DNA from: Acanthosepion esculentum
Taxonomy: Eukaryota > Mollusca > Cephalopoda > Sepiida > Sepiidae
Reading direction: 5' to 3'
Assembly: GCA_964036315.1 (NCBI GenBank)
Contig: OZ038482.1
Span: 16,563,569-16,627,568 of the forward strand
DNA length: 64,000 nucleotides
Each line of letters begins with the position of its first letter. The stretch's first letter is position 1. The position numbers and the translations under genes were made by a program. The notes under the pieces are model-generated. The model ran no database searches and was not told the origin of the DNA. It saw nothing but the letters and a program-made list of their open reading frames with translations. Shown here in pieces: positions 21,350-31,739 of this stretch.

Positions 21350-21618
21350 ACATTTTTCTTCTTTTCTCATTTCTTTTTTTCTTTTTTTCCTTTCTGCTTT
21401 CTTTTTCGTCTCCTCTTATTTCTTTTCCCTACACATTTTTGTTTTCATTTCTTTCTCTTATCTTCTTTCCTTCTTACTTTTCTTCTCTAATTCTTTCTTT
21501 TTATTTAACCATCTTTCTTTTTTCTCTTTCTTTGCTTTTTTCTTTCTTTTCTTCCTTTCTTTTTCTTCTATTTTCTCACTTCTTTCTTTCTTTTTTCTTC
21601 ATTTTTTTCAAAATGCTT
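21350..21618. repeat. Polypyrimidine tract on the plus strand
   Basis: About 270 bp of almost pure C/T with a T excess (TTTCTTTCTTTT-type). It could form triplex DNA. Since the host gene is transcribed from the other strand, the pre-mRNA would carry a purine tract. Confidence 0.85.
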
Positions 21619-21974
21619 TCCTGCTATTCATTCATCAAAAATCAGATCCTATTCTTTCCGAGCTAATTATTTTTTCCTTGATTAAAATTTCCAACATGGA
21701 ATAAAAATTGGTTTCAAAATTATTGTCACTTGACACTAGTCCAAAATCTCAGATAATACTAAATAGAATTTATCAGTGTTACAGAAAACGAAATATATAT
21801 CTTGATATCGATTCACTGTAATCATCAGCAACATACTATCACTGCATAAAAATTAATTAAAAACAGACTCCATTATGTTCTAAGAAGAAAAATTACTATA
21901 TAGACTCATGTATAAGGTGAGGTTTTGGCACCAAATTTTAGGCTAAATATTCAGTTTTGGCATGGCTAATATGA

Positions 21975-22480
21975 GATCTGTCTAGAAAGTATCCAGCTAT
22001 TATGAATAACTCAAGAACTGGTTACATGGCCCTGATATAATTGGAAAATGAATCAGAGGAGACATTGCTGGACATATGTGAACAGACACTCTCCCATGGG
22101 GTTACTCATTTGGCATCCACTGAGTAAGCTTGAGTATTATGCAACCATACATACATAAAGACAATGCATTTGCACATTCTTTTGATGGAGATTTTTTTGG
22201 CAAAACTTTCATTCATACAAATATTTGAGCCTCCCTAAAGTCTCGATTTCTCTCCTTGCAACTAGAATTTTCCAAAACTAAAATCAACATTGAAAATGAA
22301 ATTTCAGACTACGGATGAAATTTTAGAGAATGTGACAAGTCAGCTGATGGTGATCCTGAAGAAGATTTTGCAAATTGTTTTGAAAAGTAGAAGAATGCTG
22401 CGATGAGTAGACAGGAACTAAAGTGTGCCATTTTACCCCAAGTAGGTTATCTTAATTATTTAATATTAAATGGCAGTATT
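21975..22480 (+). pseudogene. mariner-type transposase remnant
   Basis: Starts with a mariner-like inverted-repeat end, 'gtctagaaagtatccagct'. Broken frames read ESEETLLDICEQTLSHGVTH, then PP-SLDFSPCN-like (SPDLAPCD-type catalytic block), FPKLKSTLKMKFQTTDEILE and NVTSQLMVILKKI, which match the C-terminal part of mariner transposases (DD34D). It has many stops. A related inverted-repeat end occurs at 58035-58060. Confidence 0.7.
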
Positions 22481-22599
22481 ATTTCCAGTCAGTCCTCAAA
22501 TTTTTGTTTACTTGACATCTGTGCAGGATTGTAAAGATCGAGATCAACTTCTAACTTCAGACCTGAAAAATATTTACCATTTAACAAATGCTTAATGCA

Positions 22600-22885
22600 G
22601 CAGAAGATGGGCACATGGCTGAGTGGTTGGAACGTTCGCATTTTGACCATGAGACCCAGATTTGAATCTCACCATGGTCGATTTGTCAGGAAGGAGACTT
22701 CCTGATGTTATCGAACTGGAGGGGTCAATCCCAGCATGCAGCACTTTTGGAAAGTGCCTGAAAACCATACCACGGGTTGACCCAAGCTTTGTGAGTGAAA
22801 TTGAGTAGACAGAACCCATGGGGGTTGTTGATAGCTGTGCTAGCAGGAAGTCACAAGTCATCATGAATAAATGTTATTGTTGAAT
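22600..22885 (+). repeat. tRNA-derived SINE, family S2, copy 1
   Basis: Head resembles a tRNA: 'atggctgagtggttggaacg' (box A), 'gatttgaatctcaccatgg' (box B). The body includes 'ggaaggagacttcctgatg' and 'tttggaaagtgcctgaaaac'. It ends near 'gtcatcatgaataaatgtta'. Confidence 0.8.
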
Positions 22886-22901
22886 TATCATTTTATGTGT
22901 T

Positions 22902-22902
<1 letters not shown>

Positions 22903-22942
<40 letters not shown>
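22903..22942. repeat. (TA)n microsatellite
   Basis: Lies between two S2 SINE copies. Confidence 0.95.
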
Positions 22943-22945
<3 letters not shown>

Positions 22946-23270
22946 GAGTGGTTAGAACGTTTGCTTTCTGACTATGAGACTCGGGTTCAAATCTCACCAC
23001 AGTTGATTTATCAGAAAGGAGACTTCCTGATGTTATCGGTCTGGAGGGGGACGATTCCAGCATGCGGCACTTTTGGAAAGTACCTGAAAACCATACCAGG
23101 CATTGCCCCATGCCTTGTGAGTGAAATTGAGTAGACAAAACACTTGTGGGGCATTGATAGCTGTGCTAGCACGAAGTCACAAGTTATCGTGACCGAGGGT
23201 TTGAGTGTGCTGGCCTTGTTCAAATTGTTGATCACGTTAGATAACACACTCTTTCCCAAAAACCGTAACT
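22943..23270 (+). repeat. tRNA-derived SINE, family S2, copy 2
   Basis: Same order as copy 1 with a better box B (GGTTCAAATCTC at 22984). It extends further 3', to 'acacactctttcccaaaaac'. Confidence 0.8.
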
Positions 23271-23289
23271 AAGGTCTGCTCAGCATAGT

Positions 23290-23430
23290 TGCAGTATAAG
23301 CCACAGGTGGGCTCTGTGGATGTTGAACAAACACAAAATGTGCCTGAGCGAGCGTCTGCAATAGGGATTGTCTAGCCGCCCTAGTAGACGGGTATCCTCG
23401 AATACGAATGGCCAGCTATACATTACATAA
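23290..23430 (+). repeat. Dispersed repeat R1, copy 2
   Basis: Inverse counterpart of 7272-7400 ('caatagggattg', 'ctagtagac', 'gggtatcctcgaat'). Confidence 0.6.
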
Positions 23431-23479
23431 TACAGCATAATGGTTAACAAGCTTGAATCACAAGCTCGCATATTCATTG

Positions 23480-24895
23480 GGTGTTGCGCTACAGTCATTT
23501 TTTGTTCACTAAATAGGATCTCTGTTGTAGGTGAAAGAGTAAGAAGTTACTCTCCCATACCAATCCACTAGAGTAGTGACTTTTATCTCTGTTAAATAGA
23601 CTAATATTTTGACCTTGTGCCAGACTAACTTAGTATTGTATTTTATTTCAAGTCCTACAAATTTCCATCTGATTCATGCTATGTTAAACTCATCACCAAC
23701 CGGATGTGAACATGATGACAACAAAATTACAAATAAAAAATTTATCTTCTGCAAATGGCTTCCAATTTACAAAATAAAGTATATAATTAAAATTAAAATT
23801 AGTTATCTAATCACTAGCATTCTACCTAAATCAAAGTGCAAAAACAGAATACCGAGTTGCACTCCACAAAATATAAGGCTGGTCAAATTCTCAGCAAAAG
23901 GTAGAAATTTTCATTCAGAAAAAAAAACTATGAGGAGATATCAAATAAACAGATACTATATCTTTACTTAGATTTGTCATTTGATGAAGATACACAATTT
24001 GAAAATTATTAAATTTTTGTCACGTGACTGTCATGAGTACATGTTTGTTATTAACACATGGATTTAGTGTTTAAATGCAAGCAAAGGACAATTTTGAATG
24101 GTGATTTTAAAAACAGGTTTTTACTAGAAAGAATATTGGTTGAAAATAAGTCTTCATTCTGCCTTCATCATTTGGCCTTATGCCAGATTGTTTAGCAAGA
24201 CTAGCAAATGTTCAGCCACTTCCATCAGTAAAATGAAAAAGAAATAAATAACAATTTCTAAACTAAATTTTCTTTGAGGATTGAATGAATGCAAATTATT
24301 TGTGTTTGAAAAATCACTTGAAATTAAAAATCATTTGAATGATTTTAACTCACAGTGATATTTAAATTGATAAGAATAATTACGGGAATGAAATTATAGA
24401 AAATTTTGCTGAAATTTACCAATTTTCACTGTCATGTGGCACAATAATAAATGTTTGCTGTTTGATATTTCAGGATTACTGAGACTATTTTGTCGGACAA
24501 AGTTTTTTTTTTCAGCATGAGTTTTCTGAAATACATTTTGTATATCATGAGATACATTTTTAGCTTAATGTACTGCAAAGATAACCTCAAGAACAAGAGT
24601 CAAGCTCTATCTGATATATATCATTAATTTATGATTGCTTTGTCAAAAATTGATGGTTGACCTGACCACAAGATTGACTTATATACAAGTAGATAAAATA
24701 TTTTAAATGCAATAAAAAATGTCATTTAACCAAATATTTCAATGTTTTTTTTTTATTCTTTTACTGGATAATTTCATTATTCGATTTTTACGGTTGATGC
24801 AGTTAAATCCTATATTTTTATTTTTCATTGAGAAAGGCCACGTCTGAAAATTCTGATTGTTAGCACTTTTCTCATCATGCTTCTAATAATATACA
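23480..24895. other. Anonymous AT-rich intron sequence
   Basis: The 120-codon open frame at 23609-23971 has no recognisable domain and low-complexity basic composition. Nothing else is supported. Confidence 0.5.
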
Positions 24896-25054
24896 GACAG
24901 TAATTATTATTATTATTTTTATTTCCTCTGATTTCTGGCGTGTACACATTTCTTTCTGGGTCCCGCCCAGAGACCTAAGGTTAGAAATGGCATCATGACA
25001 CTTTCCACTGACAAAAAAAAAAAAAAAATTTAGATAGATAAAGCCCTTTGTAAA

Positions 25055-25500
25055 GTGTGGGCTGTACTTGTCAGAACAATTTTTTGTATTTCTTTGAGGC
25101 ATGGGCTTCCAGGAATCCCTTCAATCAGTCTACTGGAATCTTTTTCAACCAATCCTAGGGCTCCAACTACAACAGGGATTGTTGATGTTCCCATGTGCCA
25201 CATTTTTGAGATTTCGATTTCAAGGTCCTTGTATTATGACAGCTTTTTAAATATCTTCAAAGATATATTGCAGTCTGCAGGGACTGCCATATCAATAAGG
25301 AGGCATTTATTTTGTTTGTGGTCTTTAATAACAATGTCTGGGCGGTTGGCTTTGATTATTCAGTCAGTGTGTATTGTGTAGTCCCATAGAATTATAGCAG
25401 GTCCTATCTCTGTAACCGGGTCTGGGTGGTGTTCGTACCAGTTTCTTTCAGTTTCCTTCCCGTAGGAGTTGCAGATTTTCCAGTGCAGATATTGGCCCAC
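25055..25500 (-). pseudogene. Restriction-like endonuclease remnant (PD-D/E-x-K)
   Basis: Across two frames the minus strand reads GQYLHWKICNSYGKE, WDYTIHTD, then ANRPDIVIKD, CLLIDMAVPAD, SKYKDLEIEISKMWH, VVVGALGLVEKD and IPGSPCLKEIQKIVL. The RPDIV..D...LIDM..P pattern matches the endonuclease at the C-terminus of R2-class elements. It nicks the target DNA to prime reverse transcription; here it is frame-shifted and unusable. Confidence 0.78.
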
Positions 25501-25957
25501 TCTGTTCATGCCAGGTTTTATACTCAGTGGGTGCCAATATCGTGCAACCTGATACAAGATGATCAATTGTTTCTGGATATTTATCACAGAATCTGCATTT
25601 TGGGTTAACACAATATTTTAGTATATGTGCTTGGTAATTCCTAGTTAACAAGCATTGGTCCTGTGCAGCAAGGATAAAACCTTCAGTTTCAGCTTTCGAC
25701 CCTGCACTACGTAGCCACTGATGGGTTCGGGTTTTGTCTACATCAGCTTGTTTGGTACGGACAGAGTATTGGCCATGAAGCGGTTTATCTTGCCATTGTT
25801 TCTGTATCTGGTCGGTTGCATTTGTTTTTGCTTTCTTTTTTATGTATTTTACAGCTTCAATCGGTACATTGTGCTTTACTTGTATTTCTGCATCTATTCG
25901 AAACTTCATTTTGAACTCGTTGGATTCCTTTATTACTACTTTAATGTTCTTTGACAC
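25448..25957 (-). pseudogene. Zinc-knuckle region of the R2-like element
   Basis: A 169-codon open stretch in the same frame as the RT, separated from it by two stops. It contains KPLHGQYSVRTKQADVDKTR, WLRSAGSKAETEGFILAAQD, then a CCHC knuckle C-x2-C-x8-H-x4-C (CRFCDKYPETIDHLVSGC), the segment between RT and endonuclease in R2-type proteins. A frameshift near 25500 sends the continuation (RVGQYLHWKICNSYG) to another frame. Confidence 0.85.
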
Positions 25958-26125
25958 ATACCATCATCCAGTCTTCTGTAGTTTCCAAGGAAGCCAATTG
26001 TTGTAGTTTTGTAGGACAGTTCTAGTTGAAATAATCCTCTGCCTGCTTTGGATCTGGGCACATACAATCAGCTTTGGGATGATGCATGCGGTAGCAAGTG
26101 AGAAGCTTTTCGTTTTGGTGTCCAT

Positions 26126-27109
26126 TCACTTGATGTCAGCTATAGTCCAATTAAGGATGTTAAAGCTGTATTGCACCACAAGGACAGTCAAGGTGTCTAT
26201 GGCTGATATTCTGTTTTTGGAGTTTAGCTCGGTATTTAGTACCAGACGTACACACCTGTAATACTCCTTTCTTATCTTCTCCTTCATTTGGGGGTGTTGT
26301 ATACCATCTCCTTCGCTAATTCCTAGGTACTTATAAGCTTCATCATGTTCCAGTTCCCTAATCTTTGTGACAAAATCTAAATCTATATCTATTAATAGTG
26401 TTTCTGTAATTCTACCTTTCTTGAATGTTACTTTTGCACATTTATCTACTCCGAAGTCCACACCTATGTCGTCACTGAAACATTTTACAATATTGAGGAG
26501 GCCCTTCACTTCATTGTCGTCTTTGGCAAAGAGTTTGAGATCATCCATGTAGAGTAGGTGATTGAATATTTTCTTATTTAGTTTGTAACCATAGCTACTG
26601 TTGTTCAGTTCATGCCTAAGGGGGATTAAGGACAAACAAAACAGAAGGGGTGACAGGGGGTCTCCTTGAAAGATTCCACGTCGGATATTTAGTCGGTTGG
26701 ATATGGCAGTGCCTCTTGTGTGACTAAGGTATAGTTTGGTGTTCCACATTCCCATTCTGTGCTTAAGGAAATTTAATACCACAGGGGAGACTTTGTACAT
26801 TTCCAAAATCTTAAGGATCCAAGAATGTGGAACACTATCAAAGGCTTTACAATAATCAATCCACGCTGCGCTAAGATTTCTACATCGTCTCCTGCAATTT
26901 TCCAGGATCATTTTATTTATCAGTAGTTGATCTTTGCTGCCATATGAACCTCTCCTGTATCCCTTCTGTTCCAGTAGAAGAATGTTGTTTGTTTTGAAAA
27001 AGGAATAAGTACAGTTCTTCAGGACAGACGTGATCAACTTATATGTGGTGGAGAGACATGTTATTGGCCTAAACTTTTTCGGGTTGTCTGTTTCACTTAT
27101 TTTTGGCAT
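26126..27109 (-). pseudogene. Reverse transcriptase domain of the R2-like element
   Basis: An uninterrupted 327-codon stretch. Motifs: RPITCLSTTYKL (residues 14-25), EQKGYRRGSYGSKDQLLINK (47-66), motif A WIDYCKAFDSV with the catalytic Asp at 85, motif B RRGIFQGDPLSPLLF (143-157), catalytic YMDD (187-190), and the thumb-side KYLGI (260-264). The frame opens upstream without a start, since the element is 5'-truncated. It ends at a TGA right after ADIK, where related proteins continue (K-x-DTKT). A second stop follows before the next open stretch in the same frame. Confidence 0.88.
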
Positions 27110-27523
27110 GAGGTATGTAATACCTTCAGTAATCCATTCTGGGATTTTACTGGGATTATTTACAAGCGTTGATAATGTTTCCGCAAGTATTTTGTGGATA
27201 GACGAGAGATGATAAAGCCAGAAATTGGGTACCTTGTCATTTCCTGGGGATTTCCATTTTGGGGATTTCGTTACAGCTTGCCTAACATTATCTGTGGTTA
27301 TATTTTCCCATTCTTGCAGAGGTTTATCCAGAATTTGTTCTTCTTCATGTTGGATCCATTCTGCATTTGGGTTATATTCCTTTGGGCTGCTTTAAATATT
27401 TTCCAAAAATGTCTGTACAGTATCAATCGATGGTGGCCTTTCGACATGTATTGTTTTTTTCCATTTTGCCTGTGAAATTTCTTTATTATTATTATTATGC
27501 CTTTTAGAATTTCTTTCATCAGC

Positions 27524-27528
<5 letters not shown>

Positions 27529-27566
<38 letters not shown>

Positions 27567-27568
27567 AA
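27529..27568. repeat. (TA)n-(TG)n microsatellite
   Basis: Separates the truncated R2-like element from the palindromic unit. Confidence 0.95.
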
Positions 27569-27678
27569 GCAAATATGTGGATGTAGATCCGACGGTATGA
27601 TGAAAATGTGGAAAAGACAAAGTAAAATCCGAATATGTGAGTTTACTGTTTTTTATTTTGTTTTTGTTTTTGTTATTC

Positions 27679-27718
27679 TGTCGACGTCAGATGTTTCGGT
27701 CAAATAGACCTTCTTCAG
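27679..27718 (-). ncRNA. Hammerhead-like motif, P1 copy
   Basis: CTGAAGA, extra A, GGTC/GACC hairpin, GAAA, CATC-T-GACG, triplet GTC followed by GACA. The 5' half of helix I is replaced by an A run, so helix I is lost. Confidence 0.5.
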
Positions 27719-27798
27719 TTTTTCTGTTTCTGACTAGTCCTGTATATATCGTCTCTTCATTTAACTCAAATCTAATATAAATATGTCTCCATTAACCA

Positions 27799-27842
27799 TG
27801 TCCTGAAGAAGGTCTATTTGACCGAAACGTCTGACGTCAACA
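27799..27842 (+). ncRNA. Hammerhead-like motif, P1 copy
   Basis: TGTC, CTGAAGA, A, GGTC-TATTT-GACC, GAAA, CGTC-T-GACG, TC, AACA. The base after the cleavage site is A where the sister copies have G (CpG decay), leaving a C-A mismatch in helix I. Confidence 0.6.
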
Positions 27843-27918
27843 GAATAACAAAAACAAAAACAAAATAAAAAACAGTAAACTCACATATTCGGATTTTACT
27901 TTGACTTTTCCACATTTT

Positions 27919-27923
<5 letters not shown>

Positions 27924-27985
<62 letters not shown>
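27924..27985. repeat. (TA)n microsatellite
   Basis: Uninterrupted TA repeat. Confidence 0.95.
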
Positions 27986-27986
<1 letters not shown>

Positions 27987-28138
27987 TATGAGGCCAAAAA
28001 ATGGATGCCCCCATAGAAAGTCAATTTTTGTATTTTTACCAAGACAAGTGAGTACTAGAATTTGTTACTTGTCTTGGTAAAAATACAAAAAATCAACTTT
28101 CTATGGGTGTGTCCATTTTAATGCTTCATACTGTATAT
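27986..28138. mobile_element. Palindromic MITE-like element
   Basis: Arms of about 60 bp: 'cccatagaaagtcaattttt' with 'gtatttttaccaagacaagt' on the left and the inverse on the right, around a 17-bp loop (28051-28067). Outer ends GTATGAGGC and GCTTCATAC are imperfect inverse matches. Confidence 0.8.
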
Positions 28139-28528
28139 GTAGTGACTGATTATGACCCTCCCCAGGGGTCATAACTCTCAAATGATCATTTCAGGGATGA
28201 TTCCCATGTTGATGATGATGCTTTAAATTGGCTCATAAGACCTGTAAATCACCTGCAACTCACTCCATATTGAGAACAGGTGAGTCTTCCAACATTAATC
28301 TGATTACCTGGTTGCTTAGTTCTATAGTGCTGAGTGAGTTTCCTAGCTGACCTACACACTTCATTACGAATGATGCACAAAAAGCTTGTTGGGTATCATA
28401 TTGGTAGACGAGGATGTTTCTGTATCTACATTTGAAGCTGAAGAGACTTGTCATGACCCTATTCCTCACATGAAAGGAACTCATTTAGGCCCCTCTCAAG
28501 AAGATGGCTGACCTCTTCTGTTTGCCTC
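28139..28528. other. Unclassified sequence with an orphan open frame
   Basis: A minus-strand open frame (28260-28484, 74 residues) reads NILVYQYDTQQAFCASFVMK. It looks like a retroelement remnant but I do not recognise a family. Confidence 0.4.
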
Positions 28529-29112
28529 AGGGTTCTTGATAAGATCCAGAGACGGATATGCAATGTAATTGACCCCGATCTGTCATCTCGTCTGCAGTCT
28601 CTCTCTCACAGACACGACGTTGCCTCGCTCTTTCTTTTTTTATAAATACTTTCACGGTAATTGCTCCGAGGAGCTGCTTTCGCTGGTTCCTAGGCCTCAT
28701 GAATTTAAATGTCCCATGAGGCTGGCATCCTGTTCCCACCCCTTCACCATTGAAACTGTTAGATGTAGACGTCTCTTCTACTCCAATAGCTTCATGTCTC
28801 GCAAATCTCGCCTGTGGAACTCCCTTCCTCATTCCTGCTTCCCTGACAAATACAAGCTCCAACTATTTATGTGTAACGTCAATTGACATCTCCAGCTGCC
28901 TTGATCTATCCTCTTCCCTTCTCCACACCCTTTCACCTTTCATTCCCATCTGCTCTCGCTCCAAATCTTCTGTAACCCCCTTGCCTTGATCAATCCACTA
29001 TCTTTCTCCACATCCTCTCCTTTACCACTCCTATCTACTCTTCCTCCAAACCTTCTGTAACCCCCTGCGTACTAGTGGCTTCCAGCCTTGCTTGGGGTGA
29101 TATGCTTAAAAA
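28529..29112 (+). mobile_element. LINE tail, family L2, copy C
   Basis: Best preserved copy of the family C-terminus: LDKIQRRICNVIDPDLSSRL, SLSHRHDVASLFLF, YKYFHGNCSEELLSLVPRPH, PFTIETVRCRRLFYSNSF, SRLWNSLPHSCFPDKYKLQL. One frameshift occurs near 28640. The 3' UTR ends 'gccttgcttggggtgatatg' plus a 12-A tail. Confidence 0.85.
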
Positions 29113-29273
29113 AAAAAAATATCTACCAGCTCATTTCAGCTCAGTTTAATTTTTCTGAAATTCTTCAATATCAACAGCAGCCAAAGTTCTCCATATCACT
29201 CTGTCTGATGCAAGATGTTCCCAGGCATCGGTATCTACATTTGACCTTTTTAATTATGGGTCCTTAAGCATTT

Positions 29274-29575
29274 TCATAGCTTACATGGAGGACACTTGCC
29301 TTGTGTGAGATCACCATGGCGCACCTGCTTTGGCATGTAAGCATCATCTAAGAGGACAAGATGAACAGCCCTCATGATCATGGTGGAACCAAGGAATGTC
29401 GTTCGGCTGAACATCTGCCATGAAAATAGTGGCAGAGTAGCAAGAAAAACCTGGGAAAAGGACTGAAAGGTAGAATGCAGTTCATCACCCACAAGACTGT
29501 GCAAATGGTCTTGAACTTGGTGAAGGCTGGAAAGTGACGATTGGGCAGTTCCAGCTCTTTCATCTAAAATTATTT
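29274..29575 (-). mobile_element. LINE fragment, family L3 ('GAAQSSLSSL')
   Basis: Minus strand reads GTAQSSLSSLHQVQDHLHSL, VGDELHSTFQ, ATLPLFS, YFHGRCSAERHSLVPP in adjoining frames, matching the tail of L3 at 34570-34990. Confidence 0.7.
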
Positions 29576-29804
29576 CAATTATCACATGATTGATGTCTTC
29601 TAAGAGAAAAACTGAAATTCTTTATTTAAAAACTTTCCCAAAACATTGATTAATGGCGATTGCATCACCACAAATCGTACGTTAGGACTGTCATCAACCA
29701 TGGACTTACTGTGTGGGCATATGTGCATGTGCATGTGTGCACACATGTGTGTGTGTGTATGACAATTTGGGAAACTTCCATTTTTACATGTTTTGCTGAT
29801 GAGC

Positions 29805-29937
29805 CAGCATATCATTTCAATTTGTACATTAGCAAGACAAAACATGATTCACTTTAAGTATATGAAAATGTGATTCTCACTTTAGCGGCATCATTATAGA
29901 AATTTGACTATGACTTCAACACATTTTTATTTTATCT
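29805..29937 (-). repeat. Dispersed inverted duplicate D1, copy 1
   Basis: Inverse match, with a few differences, to 32603-32725 ('aatgtgttgaagtcatagtc', 'ttgtcttgctaatgtacaaa'). Confidence 0.85.
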
Positions 29938-30270
29938 GTCTATATCTCTGAGATGAGGTATTATGATTACTTGTATTATTTATGTTATTCGGACTGTTAT
30001 CCTCATCTTCATTGCCATATTCACGTTTTGGCCATTGTATGCTCCAGCCTTCTTCAAAGAGTTGTGAGTTCAATACCAGGCCACAGCAGTGGTGAACCAA
30101 AACTTGGAGAGTTAAGTTAAAGGGAAATAACTGAGACATCCAGAAGAGGCATGGCACGTGGAACTAGAACAATCTACCCACCCCCCACCCCGCGCGGACA
30201 AAATAAAGGGTTTGGTTCGATATTCCAATCGCTGAAACGCTGTGAACATGGCAATGAAGATGAGGTATTT
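29938..30270 (-). mobile_element. Penelope-type unit P10
   Basis: 'atctctgagatgaggtatta' to 'atgctccagccttcttcaa', then an inverse part from 30060 ('gagttgtgagttcaatacca'). The ribozyme core at 30015-30060 is decayed (GGCCAAAACGTG). Confidence 0.6.
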
Positions 30271-30721
30271 ATATCTATTTTCAGGTTTATGTATCCCACA
30301 TTATTTCAGTATTAATTTACTAGGAATAGGCAATAAACTGAAATCATTTGGTTGAAAAATTAATTATAGGAGAGTCATAGATTATTGGCACTTTCAATAC
30401 ATGCTTGTCTGGTTAAATTGCATTCATTTTTATAAAAATGCTATTATCTTCTACTTCAAAATCATGATTATGAAGGTTCCAGTGAAATACACCGTGCCTG
30501 ATGAGTTGGTAGAACAACAAAACTTTAAGTTGTACTTCAAACGTAGGTGTATGTATATTTATTAATATATACTTCTTAGCTCTGTCTAACAACATTGAGC
30601 ACACTTTTGTTTACACCTTAAATTAAATTGAGTAAATATTTATTTGCTTACCTGTGTATGCACACTAACGCATGTATATATGGTTGCTAATATCTAGTTA
30701 TTTGATTTATCCACATTAATA
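30271..30721. other. Anonymous sequence
   Basis: Nothing recognised. Confidence 0.5.

Positions 30722-30777
<56 letters not shown>
30722..30777. repeat. (TA)n microsatellite
   Basis: Uninterrupted TA repeat. Confidence 0.95.
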
Positions 30778-30783
<6 letters not shown>

Positions 30784-30879
30784 TAGTCTTAAAATGTGCT
30801 ATATTTATGGGATAAAGTGGTCAATATCAGAGATAGACCGTGTGTAAATATAAAAGTGAACATAGAAGTCAATACTTAC

Positions 30880-30921
30880 AGGCGACAGTCTGTTTCATGC
30901 TAGATGCAATCGTCAGGCCAC
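30880..30921 (-). ncRNA. Hammerhead-like motif, P9, best copy
   Basis: Minus strand: helix I GGC/GCC, core CTGACGA (N7 = C), TTGC-ATCTA-GCAT helix II, GAAA, CAG-A-CTG, TC. All conserved hammerhead positions are present. Confidence 0.62.
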
Positions 30922-31057
30922 GAGTGCTGTTATTTTTCTTGGCTATTTATATATACGGGTCACTGGTGCATTGTGGGTAGTCTATTTTGGCGGTTATTTT
31001 ACCGGAAGTCGTTTATTTGTTTATTTATTTATTTGGGTTAAAAATAACAGCACTCGT

Positions 31058-31098
31058 GGCCTGACAGTTGCATCTAGCATGAAACAGACTGTCACCTC
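31058..31098 (+). ncRNA. Hammerhead-like motif, P9, decayed copy
   Basis: CTGACAG replaces CTGACGA (G8 and A9 changed). The rest, including GAAACAGACTGTC, is intact. Confidence 0.45.
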
Positions 31099-31122
31099 TA
31101 AGTGTTGACTTCTATGTTCACT

Positions 31123-31126
31123 TTTA

Positions 31127-31181
<55 letters not shown>
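31123..31181. repeat. (TA)n microsatellite
   Basis: Uninterrupted TA repeat. Confidence 0.95.
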
Positions 31182-31185
<4 letters not shown>

Positions 31186-31459
31186 CAATATAAAAATACA
31201 AAATGAATTTTAAAATGTATTTCAAATTTAAATTTCTAGATGAAATGTTTATTTTTCAATTAATTTTGTCACCTACCTATTTATAGGGTCTCTTAAAGAG
31301 AATTTCTTGCAATTGCCAAAACTATCAAACAATTGCTCAGATTACCAAATTTATTTTTTCCTTGCTCTTATTATTACCAAATTTTTCAGCGATTTCATTC
31401 AACTGCTTTTTTCAGTTGAAAAATCCATAAAGAAAAAGAAGAATGCTAACAAATTTCAA

Positions 31460-31733
31460 AATTACAGGCAGTTCTTTGAAAATTACAGGCAGTTCTTTGA
31501 AAATTACTGGCAGTTCTTTGAAAATTACAGGCAGTTCTTTGAAAATTACAGGCAGTTCTTTGAAAATTACAGGCAGTTCTTTGAAAATTACAGGCAGTTC
31601 TTTGAAAATTACTGGCAGTTCTTTGAAAATTACTGGCAGTTCTTTGAAAATTACAGGCAGTTCTTTGAAAATTACAGGCAGTTCTTTGAAAATTACAGGC
31701 AGTTCTTTGAAAATTGCTGGCAGTTCTTTGCTT
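31460..31733. repeat. 21-bp minisatellite, about 13 copies
   Basis: Unit acaggcagttctttgaaaat plus t. Copies differ mainly at one A/T position (acagg versus actgg). As 21 is a multiple of three, four long open frames appear in both strands (YRQFFEN, ITGSSLK, ELPVIFK, RTACNFQ); I treat them as by-products. Confidence 0.95.
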
Positions 31734-31739
31734 AACGAG

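Larger units (their letters stand above)
24902..27500 (-). mobile_element. R2-like non-LTR retrotransposon, 5'-truncated and dead
   Basis: Minus strand order: linker (27480-27110), reverse transcriptase (27109-26126), zinc knuckle (about 25595-25540), restriction-like endonuclease (about 25400-25060), 3' UTR ending in (AAT)n at 24902-24925. Domain order and absence of an APE endonuclease place it with the R2/NeSL/Hero-type elements, which use target-primed reverse transcription. The 5' end is cut off beside (TA)n at 27529. Confidence 0.85.
27598..27925. mobile_element. Inverted pair of Penelope-type units, family P1
   Basis: Left arm 27598-27718, right arm 27803-27925, 84-bp centre. Arms share 'gatgaaaatgtggaaaagac', 'gtgagtttactgttttttat' and the ribozyme core, each inverted. 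The centre matches 40421-40502 in inverse. Right arm runs straight into (TA)n. Confidence 0.85.
30778..31125. mobile_element. Inverted pair of P9 units
   Basis: Left arm 30853-30942 and right arm 31038-31128 are inverse; the centre is about 95 bp (tatatacgggtcactggtgc...). Flanked on both sides by (TA)n. Confidence 0.8.

Noticed and set aside
22600..22680. Functional tRNA gene at the SINE head
   Set aside because: Box A and box B are recognisable, but there is no acceptor stem and the text continues into a SINE body shared with a second copy.
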